Assembly: GCA_049518775.1 (NCBI GenBank)
Contig: JBEKRL010000010.1
Span: 1-37,520 of the forward strand
Length of the DNA: 37,520 nucleotides
Direction of reading: 5' to 3'
From: Bog-877 sp049518775
GTDB lineage: Bacteria > Chloroflexota > Dormibacteria > Aeolococcales > Bog-877
The position numbers and the translations under genes are program-made. Of this stretch, positions 1 through 7,547 are shown one piece after another. The notes under the pieces were generated by a model. It did no database searches. It had not been told where the DNA came from and saw nothing but the letters and a program-made list of their open reading frames with translations. The stretch's first letter is position 1, and the number at the start of each line of letters is the position of its first letter.

Positions 1-2
1 TC

Positions 3-122
3 CGCCTCTATCTCGCCACCTACAACGACGATCCGCACCCCTTCATCTGGGTCAAGACAGCCGATGAGATCCTGGCCAGCATCGAACGGTTTTGCCTACG
101 AATCTCCGGTACAGGACACTAG
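3..122 (+). pseudogene. IS630-type transposase, C-terminal fragment
   Basis: Reading from base 3, the 39-residue tail reads RLYLATYNDDPHPFIWVKTA and ends in SGTGH-TAG at 120-122. This matches the usual C-terminus of IS630 transposases, which carry LATYN...PFxWxKTADEIL..I and often end in SGTGH. The rest of the gene lies off the left edge, so I cannot tell whether it is complete upstream. The terminal inverted repeat expected shortly after the stop is absent: the next bases belong to a different element. The end of this insertion sequence has therefore been lost. Family assignment is from motif recognition only. Confidence 0.8.
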
Positions 123-237
123 GAGGTGGCCAGATGACCAGCAAGCGGCGCGGGCTGAGTGGAGGGGGTGGCTGGTCCGGTGACCGTGGCCGCTGGTCTT
201 GGCGACGGAGGATGGAGGTGGTGCTGCGGGTGCTCCG
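121..237 (+). mobile_element. IS3-type orfA start, truncated copy 1
   Basis: A strong ribosome site AGGAGG (121-126) lies 7 nt before ATG 134. The first residues (MTSKRRGL, then WSWRRRMEVVLRVLR) resemble the N-terminal helix-turn-helix start of an IS3-family OrfA. The same sequence, including the ribosome site, recurs in inverse orientation at 15178-15332, where the similarity runs further (LRGEDLDSLSRELRV). Copy 1 loses similarity near base 237 and continues in frame into an unrelated protein. The IS630 stop codon abuts or overlaps its first base. It is a relic, not a functional element. Confidence 0.6.
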
Positions 238-316
238 CGACCGTGGTGGGCATCGAAGGCATCCACACGGCAGGGCATCGGAGAGTTCTGGAACGGGTCC
301 TGGACTGGGGAGGCTG

Positions 317-880
317 GTGCTGGGCCTGAGCGCAGCCGGATACCCGCTCACCGAGCTTGCCATCCGCCGACTTGGCCGGCAGGGCGCGATCCTCGTCGAG
401 ACCGTCTGCATCGGACTCACAGTTCGCGATGCCGCGATGATCGGAGGCGGCGCTCCAGCCCGGCTGAGACGCGGGCCAGCGCTGCTGCTGAGGCTCGAAT
501 TGGGCGTAGCACTTGCCGCCACAGGCCTGGGACTCCATTTGGCTGTGGACGAAGAGGCGGTCGGGCCAGCCAGCACCGCCCCAGATTCCCGGGAGTTGGC
601 CCGTCGCTCCGCCGTGGGCACGCTCTTCGCGCTGCACACGGCAAGGTTCTGGATCTACCTCCAGCCCGACCACGGCCTGAAGCCGCCCACTCCCGGACCG
701 CTCTGGGTCGCCGCCCGACATTCGAGGAGCCGCCAACGCCGCCCAGCACCTTCGCGCAGTCAGTCGCCTGACCGGCGGAGCATCGGCAAGCCGGGCCTAG
801 GGTCTCGGGAAGGCCAATCCGGCATGAGCGGCGGCACCCCGATCGGCACCCCCCGGGAGGCCCGCCAGAAACTCGGATGA
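317..880 (+). CDS. hypothetical small membrane protein
   Basis: The frame from about base 290 to 690 has G/C-rich third positions and a sensible composition. It contains hydrophobic stretches around AILVETVCIGLTVRDAAMI and ALLLRLELGVALAATGLGL, then a conserved-looking tail segment ALHTARFWIYLQPDHG. I do not recognise the family. The true start is uncertain: GTG 317 is a possible internal start, but the frame is open back to ATG 134 of the IS3-type relic. The whole 134-880 frame could thus be expressed as a 248-residue chimera from the strong transposase ribosome site. The last 60 residues (after about base 690) look low-complexity and may be drifted sequence. No clear ribosome site precedes 317. 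Confidence 0.4.
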   Translation: MLGLSAAGYPLTELAIRRLGRQGAILVETVCIGLTVRDAAMIGGGAPARLRRGPALLLRLELGVALAATGLGLHLAVDEEAVGPASTAPDSRELARRSAVGTLFALHTARFWIYLQPDHGLKPPTPGPLWVAARHSRSRQRRPAPSRSQSPDRRSIGKPGLGSREGQSGMSGGTPIGTPREARQKLG

Positions 881-1124
881 ATGGCGCCGGTGCCCAGTGG
901 ACAGTCACCGAGGGACCCCGGCAAGGGCAGCTACCGGCGGCCGTCGGCAGGACTCGGCGACGTGACCGCCCAGACGTGGATCGGAGAGAATCTCCGGGTC
1001 GGCATGGCCACGGCCTCAGGCATCCCAACCGCCGGAGCAAGCCCGCTCGAATGGCCTCAACGCCGATCGACCACACCGCAACGGGCCCGCCGCCCAGCGC
1101 CCGACCAAGGGAGGCCTCAAGAGC

Positions 1125-1550
1125 ATGAGCCAAGTGGAAGACTTCAACAGTCGCACGATCGCCGAGTTCCGCGCCAACGGCGGAAGGGTCGGCGGCAACT
1201 TCGCGGGAGCGCCGATCCTCCTGCTCCACAGCGTCGGCGCCCGAAGCGGCCAGGCCCGCCTCCACCCGATGATGTACCTGTCCGACCACGGTCGCTACAT
1301 CGTGTTCGCCTCCAAGGCCGGAGCGCCCACCAATCCGGACTGGTACCACAACCTCAAAGCCCACCCGGAGGCCACCATCGAAGTTGGCTCCGGCACGATC
1401 GAAGTCACCGCCGCCGAGCTCACCGGCAGCGAGCGTGACGAGCTCTTCGATCGGCAGGCCGCCCTCTTCCCCGGGTTCGCCGACTACCAGGCCAAGACCA
1501 CCCGACTGATCCCGGTTGTCGCGCTCATCCCCAAGCGCCCCGGCAGCTGA
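1125..1550 (+). CDS. deazaflavin (F420)-dependent nitroreductase family protein
   Basis: This 141-residue protein has the Ddn/FGD-type split-barrel signature: a segment like LLLHSVGARSGQARLHPMMY, followed by YIVFASKAGAPTNPDWYHNL and then HPEATIEVGS. Known members bind F420H2 and reduce quinones or nitro compounds, or act as protective quinone reductases at the membrane. Length is normal for the family (about 130-150). ATG 1125 is preceded by GGGAGG with about 10 nt spacing. It stands alone; its presence implies that the host makes F420. The substrate cannot be read from the sequence. Confidence 0.9.
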   Translation: MSQVEDFNSRTIAEFRANGGRVGGNFAGAPILLLHSVGARSGQARLHPMMYLSDHGRYIVFASKAGAPTNPDWYHNLKAHPEATIEVGSGTIEVTAAELTGSERDELFDRQAALFPGFADYQAKTTRLIPVVALIPKRPGS

Positions 1551-2070
1551 CAGAGCGGGCGAGGCAAGCCCCCCGCGGCTGGAATGCCTCACCGTCAACC
1601 AGGCCATAGCCCCAAACTCTGGTTCTCCTGGCCGGGCGACCGGAGAGGGCGCGCGCATCAGGGCTTGGGGGGCAGCCCCCAGCGCCTGCGCCCATGAGGG
1701 CTCTGGCCGTCCCGAGACGCTGACCGGTCAGACGCCTGGTCGCCGCCCCACTCTTGGCTCCGGCCGTCGTCGCAGCCGACTTCCGCGGGCGGTCACTCCG
1801 TGGTCTGCGGTCACAACCACGGCCGCCCGCAGGCGCGCTTGCCATGCTCGGCGGTTGCGCGCCCCAGTCGCCACGACGGTGATCAAGCTGCCGGCCGACA
1901 GAGTCGCGGTGACCGTCGCAGGCGATGGACGCGCGCCGCGGCGCAGGCCCTCCTGGGCCACCTCGCTCTCCTGCCAGCCACCTCCGGCCAGCCCTGGTGA
2001 GGTTCCATCGCACTCCGAGGCCGCCAGCATGCCCACGCAGCCCGGGCTGGCGCCGGCGTCGTGGACTGAG
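1551..2070. other. intergenic stretch without a supported gene
   Basis: About 520 bases between the deazaflavin reductase and the VOC gene, transcribed towards each other. Open frames exist on both strands, as expected at this GC content, but none shows a recognisable motif or a consistent coding pattern. A G-rich/C-rich inverted repeat (GGGGGCAGCCCCC type) lies near 1667-1681 but has no T-tract, so I do not call a terminator. Confidence 0.5.
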
Positions 2071-2427
2071 TCAGCTCGAGGCGAGGACTACCGCTGACGG
2101 GTGCTTCGGCTGGTAGAGGCCGACCTGCCCGCCGCCAGGAAGTGGGATCCAGGCGACCGAACCCCATGGCACGTCCCGCACCTCCGAGCATCGAACGCCC
2201 TTCTCCCCCAGTGCCGACACCTCGGCCCGCAGGTCCGCACACATAAGGTAGAGCTCCTTTCGGACATCTCCTCCCGAGGGATGAACCGCCAGCTCCGCCG
2301 GAGGCAGGGCGAAGATCAGCCATCCCCGGCCAGCGTCCACCGACGAGAATCCCAGCGCCTCCTGGAAGAAGGCGCGGTCAGCGGTCGCGTCGTTGCTGAA
2401 GACGATCACGTGGGCACCAGAGATCAT
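2071..2427 (-). CDS. VOC (glyoxalase/bleomycin-resistance fold) family protein
   Basis: A 118-residue protein starting MISGAHVIVFSNDATADRAF, a typical opening of single-domain VOC proteins. It continues with FFQEALGF, a WLIFALPPAELAVHP strand and a closing GGGQVGLYQPKHP strand. Members bind a metal at the fold interface and act as lyases, dioxygenases or sequestering resistance proteins; the specific role cannot be inferred. ATG 2427 has AAGGAG about 8 nt upstream, which supports this start. Length is normal for the family. Confidence 0.85.
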   Translation of the reverse strand: MISGAHVIVFSNDATADRAFFQEALGFSSVDAGRGWLIFALPPAELAVHPSGGDVRKELYLMCADLRAEVSALGEKGVRCSEVRDVPWGSVAWIPLPGGGQVGLYQPKHPSAVVLASS

Positions 2428-2626
2428 GAAGCCTGCTCCTTACCGCTCCACCGCCCTTCCCCACCGCGGTCCGCTCCCCGAGCCAATCCCGGCCGCGAGC
2501 CGAGCACCGAGCACCTGAGCCCCTCAGCCCTCAATCTGGCGCGGTCCCAGCCACCGGCGCCCAGTCAGACCGTTCACCGGTCCGCACTGGGCCCCGTCGG
2601 AGAGTCGTCTGCGAGCGGGCCTAGGG

Positions 2627-2698
2627 CTGGGGCGGAAGGATTCGAACCTTCGAATGGGGGATCCAAAGTCCCCTGCCTTACCACTTGGCTACGCCCCA
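2627..2698 (-). tRNA. tRNA-Gln (anticodon TTG)
   Basis: The minus strand folds as a 72-nt cloverleaf. The acceptor pairs TGGGGCG (2698-2692) with CGCCCCA (2634-2628), and the discriminator is G. The anticodon stem GGGGA/TCCCC holds loop CTTTGGA with anticodon TTG, and the T arm carries TTCGAAT. CCA is not encoded. Identity follows from the anticodon and from resemblance to bacterial tRNA-Gln, including the U1-A72 pair. Confidence 0.95.
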
Positions 2699-2779
2699 AT
2701 CCGCGCTCAGATTAGCGGAGGCCGGGCCTCCACCCGGCGCCCGCGCCCCCGAGCACCTCGGACGGCCCCCGGGTCGGCG

Positions 2780-3718
2780 TCAATAGCTTCCGGGGCGCCG
2801 GAACCGATCGATCGCGGCGAGGCAGCCATCGGGATGCGTCAGCGGGAGCCGATGGTCGCCGAAGGGCAGCACCGAAAGGGTGACGTTGGGATACCGGTCG
2901 CTGAGCTCGGCCAGCAGCCGGGAGTCCGGGACCGGATCGTTGGCGGGGACGACCATGTGCACGGGGGCCGAAATCTGCTCGAACCAGCGCCAGGCGTCAG
3001 CCGCCAGCACGCAGTTCTCCAGGGTTTCCCGGTAGGCGTTCTCGGTCGGCTCGGGCGCGCCACTGGTCTCACCTCCGGGCAAGTCCACCCGCCACAGCCG
3101 AGCCATCTGACCCGCCAGCTTGGGGGTGGTCCCCGGTCCCCCGTAAATGGCCTTGGCCAGGTTGCGGTTGAGAGGCCCCCCCAGTTCCAGCGGCGTGAGG
3201 CGACGCAGCCGGTTGCGAGCCGAGGCGGAGTCCCGGTACAGCAGCGGGCTGATCGCGACCACCGCCCTGACCCTGTCCGCGTGGGTGGCGGCGGCCCGCA
3301 GTGCCAAGATCGCGCCGACCCCGTGTCCAACCCACAGCGCGGGGCCCGGGATGCTTAGATCGTCCAGACTCGCCACCACCGCCGCCACGTGTTGGTCAGC
3401 ACCGTACCCGTGATCCGGCCTGGGTGAGGAGCCGAAGCCGAGCAGATCCGGCACCACCAGCGGCCCGGGATCTCCCAGCTCATCGAAGGCCGACCCGAAG
3501 TAGGCGGCCGATCCCGTCAGCGGGTGAAGCAGGATGACCGGAGCGTGGCCGTAGCCGACGGTCTCCACGCTGAGGTAGGCGTGGCGACGCTGGCGCTCCG
3601 GAGGCGTCCAGCGGAGCTCACGGCGTCGCTGGACCAGCCGGGCCGCAACCGCAGCCGCACTGCCCCCTCCCACGGCCGCCGCGGTGAGCGCCGCCCGGCG
3701 GCCCCTGGCACCCCACAT
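2780..3718 (-). CDS. alpha/beta hydrolase-fold protein lacking the nucleophile
   Basis: A 312-residue protein with the alpha/beta hydrolase layout: VILLHPLTGSA strand and oxyanion region near 61-71, a nucleophile-elbow sequence VGHGVGA at 130-136, an acid-loop candidate (NDPVPD) and a terminal His in GDHRLPLTH. The elbow should read G-x-S-x-G, but residue 133 is Gly (codon GGG at 3322-3320), so the usual Ser/Cys/Asp nucleophile is missing. The first 30 residues are Ala-rich and may be a membrane anchor or signal. ATG 3718 has GGAGGG 8 nt upstream. The frame is otherwise intact, so it may be a non-catalytic member or carry a recent mutation. Confidence 0.8.
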   Translation of the reverse strand: MWGARGRRAALTAAAVGGGSAAAVAARLVQRRRELRWTPPERQRRHAYLSVETVGYGHAPVILLHPLTGSAAYFGSAFDELGDPGPLVVPDLLGFGSSPRPDHGYGADQHVAAVVASLDDLSIPGPALWVGHGVGAILALRAAATHADRVRAVVAISPLLYRDSASARNRLRRLTPLELGGPLNRNLAKAIYGGPGTTPKLAGQMARLWRVDLPGGETSGAPEPTENAYRETLENCVLAADAWRWFEQISAPVHMVVPANDPVPDSRLLAELSDRYPNVTLSVLPFGDHRLPLTHPDGCLAAIDRFRRPGSY

Positions 3719-3931
3719 TCAGGCGACCCTCCGGGACTGGAAACACCCAGTCGCGAGACGGTCCCGGCGCCAGGATCGTGCAAGCTCGGTCACGTGCAGC
3801 GAATCATAGACAGCCGCGACCTCCCTCCCCTGAGGATCTGCGGCCCCAGGGGAAAGGCCCAGCCCCCGAGACGGGCACTGATCCGCGGTGCCCCGGCCCT
3901 GGGCGACAGCCCGCCTGGAGGTCCGCCCCGC

Positions 3932-4318
3932 TCAGGCGGGCGGGCCGTCCACGATCTTGCAGGGGATTTCAGCGTCCTCGTCCACGTGGTAGCTGGCGCA
4001 GATCCGGTGATAGCCGTCCGCGACCGTCATGGCGAAGTCACTGGGCGCGTGACCGCGGACCAGCAGGACCGGCGAGAGCAACTCCCCCTTGCGAACCTTC
4101 TTGAGGTCGCGGGCCACCTCGGGGTCCTCGGCCGGCAGAAGCTCCAGCCGGCTGGCCCGGAGCAGGTCCTTGGCCTTGCGGTGGGTCAGGGGCGCGGTCT
4201 TCAGCTTTCGCAGCACCGCCGTCAGCTCCGCCCTGGTCAGCAACAGCGAGAGATAGTCGCTGGCTGCCGGGAAGTCATGAGGATCGGGTTCGGACTTCCA
4301 GTGTTCCTTCTTGGTCAA
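3932..4318 (-). CDS. conserved hypothetical protein with ParB-like end motif
   Basis: A 128-residue protein from TTG 4318, which has GGAGGG 6 nt upstream. The first half is charged and helical (LTRAELTAVLRKLKTAPLTH). The second half contains SPVLLVRG and VADGYHRICASYHVDEDAEI, which recalls the ParB/Srx substrate-binding core where a G-x-H-R motif follows a strand. I know similar unnamed proteins from high-GC bacteria but no assigned function. It is not linked to parA or a partition locus here, so a chromosome-segregation role is not implied. Confidence 0.7.
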   Translation of the reverse strand: MTKKEHWKSEPDPHDFPAASDYLSLLLTRAELTAVLRKLKTAPLTHRKAKDLLRASRLELLPAEDPEVARDLKKVRKGELLSPVLLVRGHAPSDFAMTVADGYHRICASYHVDEDAEIPCKIVDGPPA

Positions 4319-4384
4319 GGGTCACCCTCCATCGGGGGACACGGCCGCCCGGCGGGCCACCGGGTCTGGCCCCCTTGGCGCAGC

Positions 4385-5296
4385 CTAGGGCTTGCTGCCT
4401 TCGGAGGGAACGGTCGGGACCGATTGCTCGGGAGCCGCCCGCAGCGGTGGGATCGTGCCCTGAGCCGCCGCGGCGGCACTCGGGTCCCTCCCGCCGGGAC
4501 CACGGAGGAGGTAGGCGATGCCGACCGCCAGCACCGCTCCCACGGTCGGGCCGATCACATAGACCCAGTAGTTGGCGAAGTCGTGGGTGACGAAGTCCGG
4601 ACCGAAGGACCGGGCCGGATTCATCGATGCCCCGCTGATGGGGCTGGCCCAGAGCCCGGCCAGGGCGATGTAGCCCGCCACCGCCAGGGCCGAGAGTGGC
4701 CCGACGTTCTGCGCGCCCGAAGCGGTGCCGAGAATGGTGCTCACCAGGCCCATGGTCAGAAGCGCCTCGAACAGCACCGCCTGCCAGCCACTTGTCCCCG
4801 GGCCGGGCTGGGTGGCTCCGAGGCCCCCAAAGTTCCCCAGGACTGCCGAAAGGAACCAGCACGCTAGGACCGCGCCCAGGAGCTGAACCAAGATGTAGCC
4901 GGGAACCCGACGCCAGGGGAAGTCCTTGCGCATGGCGAAGGCCAGGCTGACCACCGGGTTGAGGTGGGCGCCGGAGGTCTTGCCCATGAAGAGAATGATC
5001 GACATCACCATCAGGGCTGGGGCAACCACCTCGGCCGGCCGGCTCACCGCCCCGCCACTGCGCGCGGAGACCACCCCGGCCCCGGCTGCCACCACCACCA
5101 GGAGAAAGGTGCCGAACAGCTCCGCGAAGAGCCGGCGCCACTCGTAACGGGTGTCTTGGAAGTTGGCGATCCACGGGGTCACCGCCCCGATCAGGGGTCG
5201 GTACCCGGCCTGGCCCCCCGCGGCCCCGGACCCTGCGTCGGGGAACCCGCTCGAGACCTCGTCATACGGCGCCGGCTCGGGACTTCTGTTCACCAT
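4385..5296 (-). CDS. MIP-family channel (aquaporin/glycerol facilitator type)
   Basis: A 303-residue protein with about six membrane segments and two half-helix motifs: SGAHLNPVVS (N113-P114-V115) and SGASMNPARS (N226-P227-A228). Arg229 is the conserved filter arginine. The first motif is NPV rather than NPA. These channels pass water, glycerol or other small neutral solutes across the inner membrane. The roughly 50-residue N-terminal region before the first membrane segment and the Ala/Pro-rich tail are longer than in small aquaporins. ATG 5296 is the first start in the frame that is not preceded by unrelated sequence; no good ribosome site is visible. Confidence 0.85.
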   Translation of the reverse strand: MVNRSPEPAPYDEVSSGFPDAGSGAAGGQAGYRPLIGAVTPWIANFQDTRYEWRRLFAELFGTFLLVVVAAGAGVVSARSGGAVSRPAEVVAPALMVMSIILFMGKTSGAHLNPVVSLAFAMRKDFPWRRVPGYILVQLLGAVLACWFLSAVLGNFGGLGATQPGPGTSGWQAVLFEALLTMGLVSTILGTASGAQNVGPLSALAVAGYIALAGLWASPISGASMNPARSFGPDFVTHDFANYWVYVIGPTVGAVLAVGIAYLLRGPGGRDPSAAAAAQGTIPPLRAAPEQSVPTVPSEGSKP

Positions 5297-5367
5297 GGCA
5301 GTGGAAGTAAACGGTATCCGATGGTTGGACCGCCAGCACCCACGTGCGCCCCGCGATCGCGGGCGGG

Positions 5368-6267
5368 TCAGCCCGGCTGTCGTTCCACCCACGCCCCGCT
5401 TCTCTCCGACGCCAGCTGGTCGTAGGCCCGGCGGATGGCCACCAGGGCAGGCTGGCCCGGATAAGCGGTCTCGACGTCGAACTCCCAGGGCCTGCGGCCC
5501 TTGAGGAAGCCGTCCCGGCAGAGCTCGGCGAGCTGCTGCAGGTCGGCGTACTGGCGACGCAGGAAGCCGGCGTCCACCACCGCGCCGTGGCCGGGCACCA
5601 CCTGCTCCGGATCCAGCGCCAGCAGCACAGCCAGCGCGTCCGGCCACTCCAGCGGGAAGGAGTCCTCGAAGGAGGGGGCAGCCCCTTCCTCCGCAAGGTC
5701 GCCGGTGAAGAGGATCCTGGCGTCCTCGATCCACACCGCCACGTCGTTGTCGGTGTGGCCCCGGCCCGGATGGACCAGCAGGATCACCCGCTCCCCGAGG
5801 TTGAGCTCCGCCCGGTCCTCGAAGACACATTCAGGCGTCACGATCTGGCTGGCCGCAACTTGCTGAGCCAGCTGGGGCTGCGCGGTCCGCAGCTCGGCGA
5901 TCACGCTGCGCTGCTGTTCCGCGCCCTCCCATCTAAGGTGCTGGGCGCAGAGCCGGTGGCTCCAGATCACCCCGCCATCCAGGGCGGCGTTGCCAAAGCA
6001 GTGGTCGAAGTGGAAGTGACTATTCACCGCCCCGAGGGGAAGGTCAGTGACCGACCTGGCCTGCTCCACGATCTCGCCCCCCATCTCGGCGGAGGCGCCG
6101 GTATCGATCAGGAGCGCCAGCTCGTGACCCAACACCAGCCCGACGTTGAGCCGGAAGGGTTCCCAGCTCTGCACCAGGACCCCGGGAGCCAGCTCCTTCC
6201 ATGAACACTGGGCAGCCACCGGTCTATTCTGGGCCAGACGAGGGCTCCGGGGACCGTCGGACGTCAA
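5368..6267 (-). CDS. MBL-fold metallo-hydrolase
   Basis: Up to 299 residues with the full metallo-beta-lactamase-fold metal set: H84-F-H86-F-D88-H89, H171 in HPGRGHTDND, D190 in LFTGDL and H227 in VVPGHGAVV. This is the dinuclear zinc or iron site of the hydrolase superfamily. Close relatives are described only as Zn-dependent hydrolases or beta-lactamase-like; nothing shows true beta-lactamase activity. The start is ambiguous: TTG 6267 gives the longest form, while GTG 6219 has a -10-like CAGAAT six nt upstream and removes a non-conserved 16-residue leader. The gene ends about 70 nt before the aquaporin start, so the two may be co-transcribed. Confidence 0.85.
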   Translation of the reverse strand: MTSDGPRSPRLAQNRPVAAQCSWKELAPGVLVQSWEPFRLNVGLVLGHELALLIDTGASAEMGGEIVEQARSVTDLPLGAVNSHFHFDHCFGNAALDGGVIWSHRLCAQHLRWEGAEQQRSVIAELRTAQPQLAQQVAASQIVTPECVFEDRAELNLGERVILLVHPGRGHTDNDVAVWIEDARILFTGDLAEEGAAPSFEDSFPLEWPDALAVLLALDPEQVVPGHGAVVDAGFLRRQYADLQQLAELCRDGFLKGRRPWEFDVETAYPGQPALVAIRRAYDQLASERSGAWVERQPG

Positions 6268-6530
6268 GGTCCGACGTCGGGAAGCGCCCTCCTCATGGCT
6301 GGCCTCACGACGGGGATCCCCCCGTCGACCTTATGCGTCTGTCGCTTCCGAGGCAGTGCTTGGGGTCGACGCATCGCCTCGCCACCCTGCGGGCCAGACT
6401 GGTAACCCGCCAGGCGCACGCGACCCGGGCCAGACACTTCCAGAGCGCCTGTGGCCGCCGCCTCGGGCCCAGGCTGCCAGGCGCGCTGGCGACCAGACCC
6501 ACCTCTCCCTGCGGTCACTCGCCTCGCCGT

Positions 6531-6536
6531 TATCCT
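6531..6536 (+). promoter_or_regulatory. probable -10 box for a leaderless transcript
   Basis: TATCCT lies exactly 7 nt before GTG 6544, where a -10 box would place the first transcribed base at the start codon. No ribosome site precedes the gene. No convincing -35 element is seen. Confidence 0.45.
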
Positions 6537-6543
6537 GTCCCTT

Positions 6544-6972
6544 GTGACCGATGCAGCCGGCGCCCATGCGGGGCCCGACGTCGAGCTGACCGCCACCTTC
6601 GAGGTGACCGGCTGGGAGGAGATCCCCTACGACGAGCCGGCGCAGGGGCCCAAGCTCAGCCGGGTTACGGTGCACAAGCAGTTCCGCGGCGCGCTCGAGG
6701 GGGAGAGCACTGCTGAGCTTCTCACCGCCGTGGCCGCGTCCGGCCGTGGGTACGTGGCGTCCGAAGGCTTCAGTGGCACCGTGGACGGTCGCCGGGGCAC
6801 GGTGGTCTTCCAACACGGAGGTCTCGACGACGGCCGAGACTCATCCACCTTCGGGCAGATCGTTCCTGGGTCCGGGACCGGTGAGCTGGAAGGGCTGGCG
6901 GGACAGATCACCTACCAGCACGACGAGTCGGGAGCCAGGGTGACTCTGAGACTGAGGACGACCCTGGACTAG
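6544..6972 (+). CDS. DUF3224 family protein
   Basis: A 142-residue protein from GTG 6544 with the DUF3224 pattern: TATFEVTGWEE near the start, LSRVTVHKQFRGALEGES, GRGYVASEGFSGTVDGRRG, and a close GELEGLAGQITYQ. This small beta-barrel family is widespread in soil bacteria; its function is unknown. The start at 6544 follows from the family's usual N-terminus and the TATCCT box 7 nt upstream. Two Met-less upstream extensions are possible but look non-coding. Confidence 0.85.
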   Translation: MTDAAGAHAGPDVELTATFEVTGWEEIPYDEPAQGPKLSRVTVHKQFRGALEGESTAELLTAVAASGRGYVASEGFSGTVDGRRGTVVFQHGGLDDGRDSSTFGQIVPGSGTGELEGLAGQITYQHDESGARVTLRLRTTLD

Positions 6973-7049
6973 CCCGGCGTCACCCGGGTCCGCGCCGGGC
7001 CGGGCCGGCCGCGGAGGCAGCCAAGGCCGATCGCAGGTGCGCGTCCGGG

Positions 7050-7360
7050 CATTCGCCGCTCAAGTCCCGGCGGCTGAAGACGATCCCACCCCTGAGGGCG
7101 GGGTGGTGGCAGCCTGGCGGAGAACCGAGACGGCGAGACACCCACGGTGCAGTCCTGCGGCCCCGCCCAGGTCCTCGACCAGGAGCGAGCGGGCCCCGGC
7201 GGCACAGACGGCGGATGTGCTGCGCGGCCGGACCCCGAGGAGGAGAACGCCAACCTCCAGGACGCACAGCGCTGGAGGGACGAGGTTCAGTCCCGCCTCG
7301 AAGGCCTTCATGAAGGTGACTCCGAGGTGGTGACTGGCAGCTCCCCGCCAGTAGATACCC
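7050..7360 (-). pseudogene. ABC exporter permease, decayed C-terminal fragment
   Basis: On the minus strand one frame reads GAASHHLGVTFMKAFEAGLN then LVPPALCVLEVGVLLLGVRP and SLLVEDLGG. This resembles the last membrane segments of large two-repeat ABC exporter permeases of Actinobacteria and Chloroflexota. After a damaged section, SVLRQAATTPPS follows, and another frame gives IVFSRRDLSGE, the usual C-terminal signature (FRRRDL) of the same family. At least one frameshift and small deletions separate the pieces, and nothing upstream of about 7360 is recognisable. No ATPase partner remains. The rest of the 6973-7529 gap shows no other gene. Confidence 0.5.
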
Positions 7361-7534
7361 CGTCGGGCACACCGACACCGGCGATGACGCCACTCGCCAC
7401 CCTGAGCCTCCTGGCCAGCCCTGTCCAGCGCGAAACCGGGCGGACGGTGTCGTGGCCCAGGCGTCCCTCGGACTCCTCAGCCGGGATGGCACCGACCTGC
7501 CCCACCGCAATCAGGCCGGATGACTCCTCTTGCC

Positions 7535-7540
7535 TATGCT
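7535..7540 (+). promoter_or_regulatory. probable -10 box for a leaderless transcript
   Basis: TATGCT lies 7 nt before ATG 7548. The spacing suggests transcription begins at or next to the start codon. It also decides between ATG 7536, which would sit inside this box, and ATG 7548. Confidence 0.45.
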
Positions 7541-7547
7541 TGGTCAG

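Noticed and set aside
417..1658. Long minus-strand open frame of 413 codons opposite the deazaflavin reductase
   Set aside because: It is antisense to a clearly recognised gene, Gly/Arg-rich and without motifs; long antisense frames are common at this GC content.
3932..4318. Interpretation of the G-x-H-R-containing protein as a partition ParB
   Set aside because: It lacks the helix-turn-helix and dimer domains of ParB, has no parA neighbour and is too short; only the fold-level resemblance is kept.
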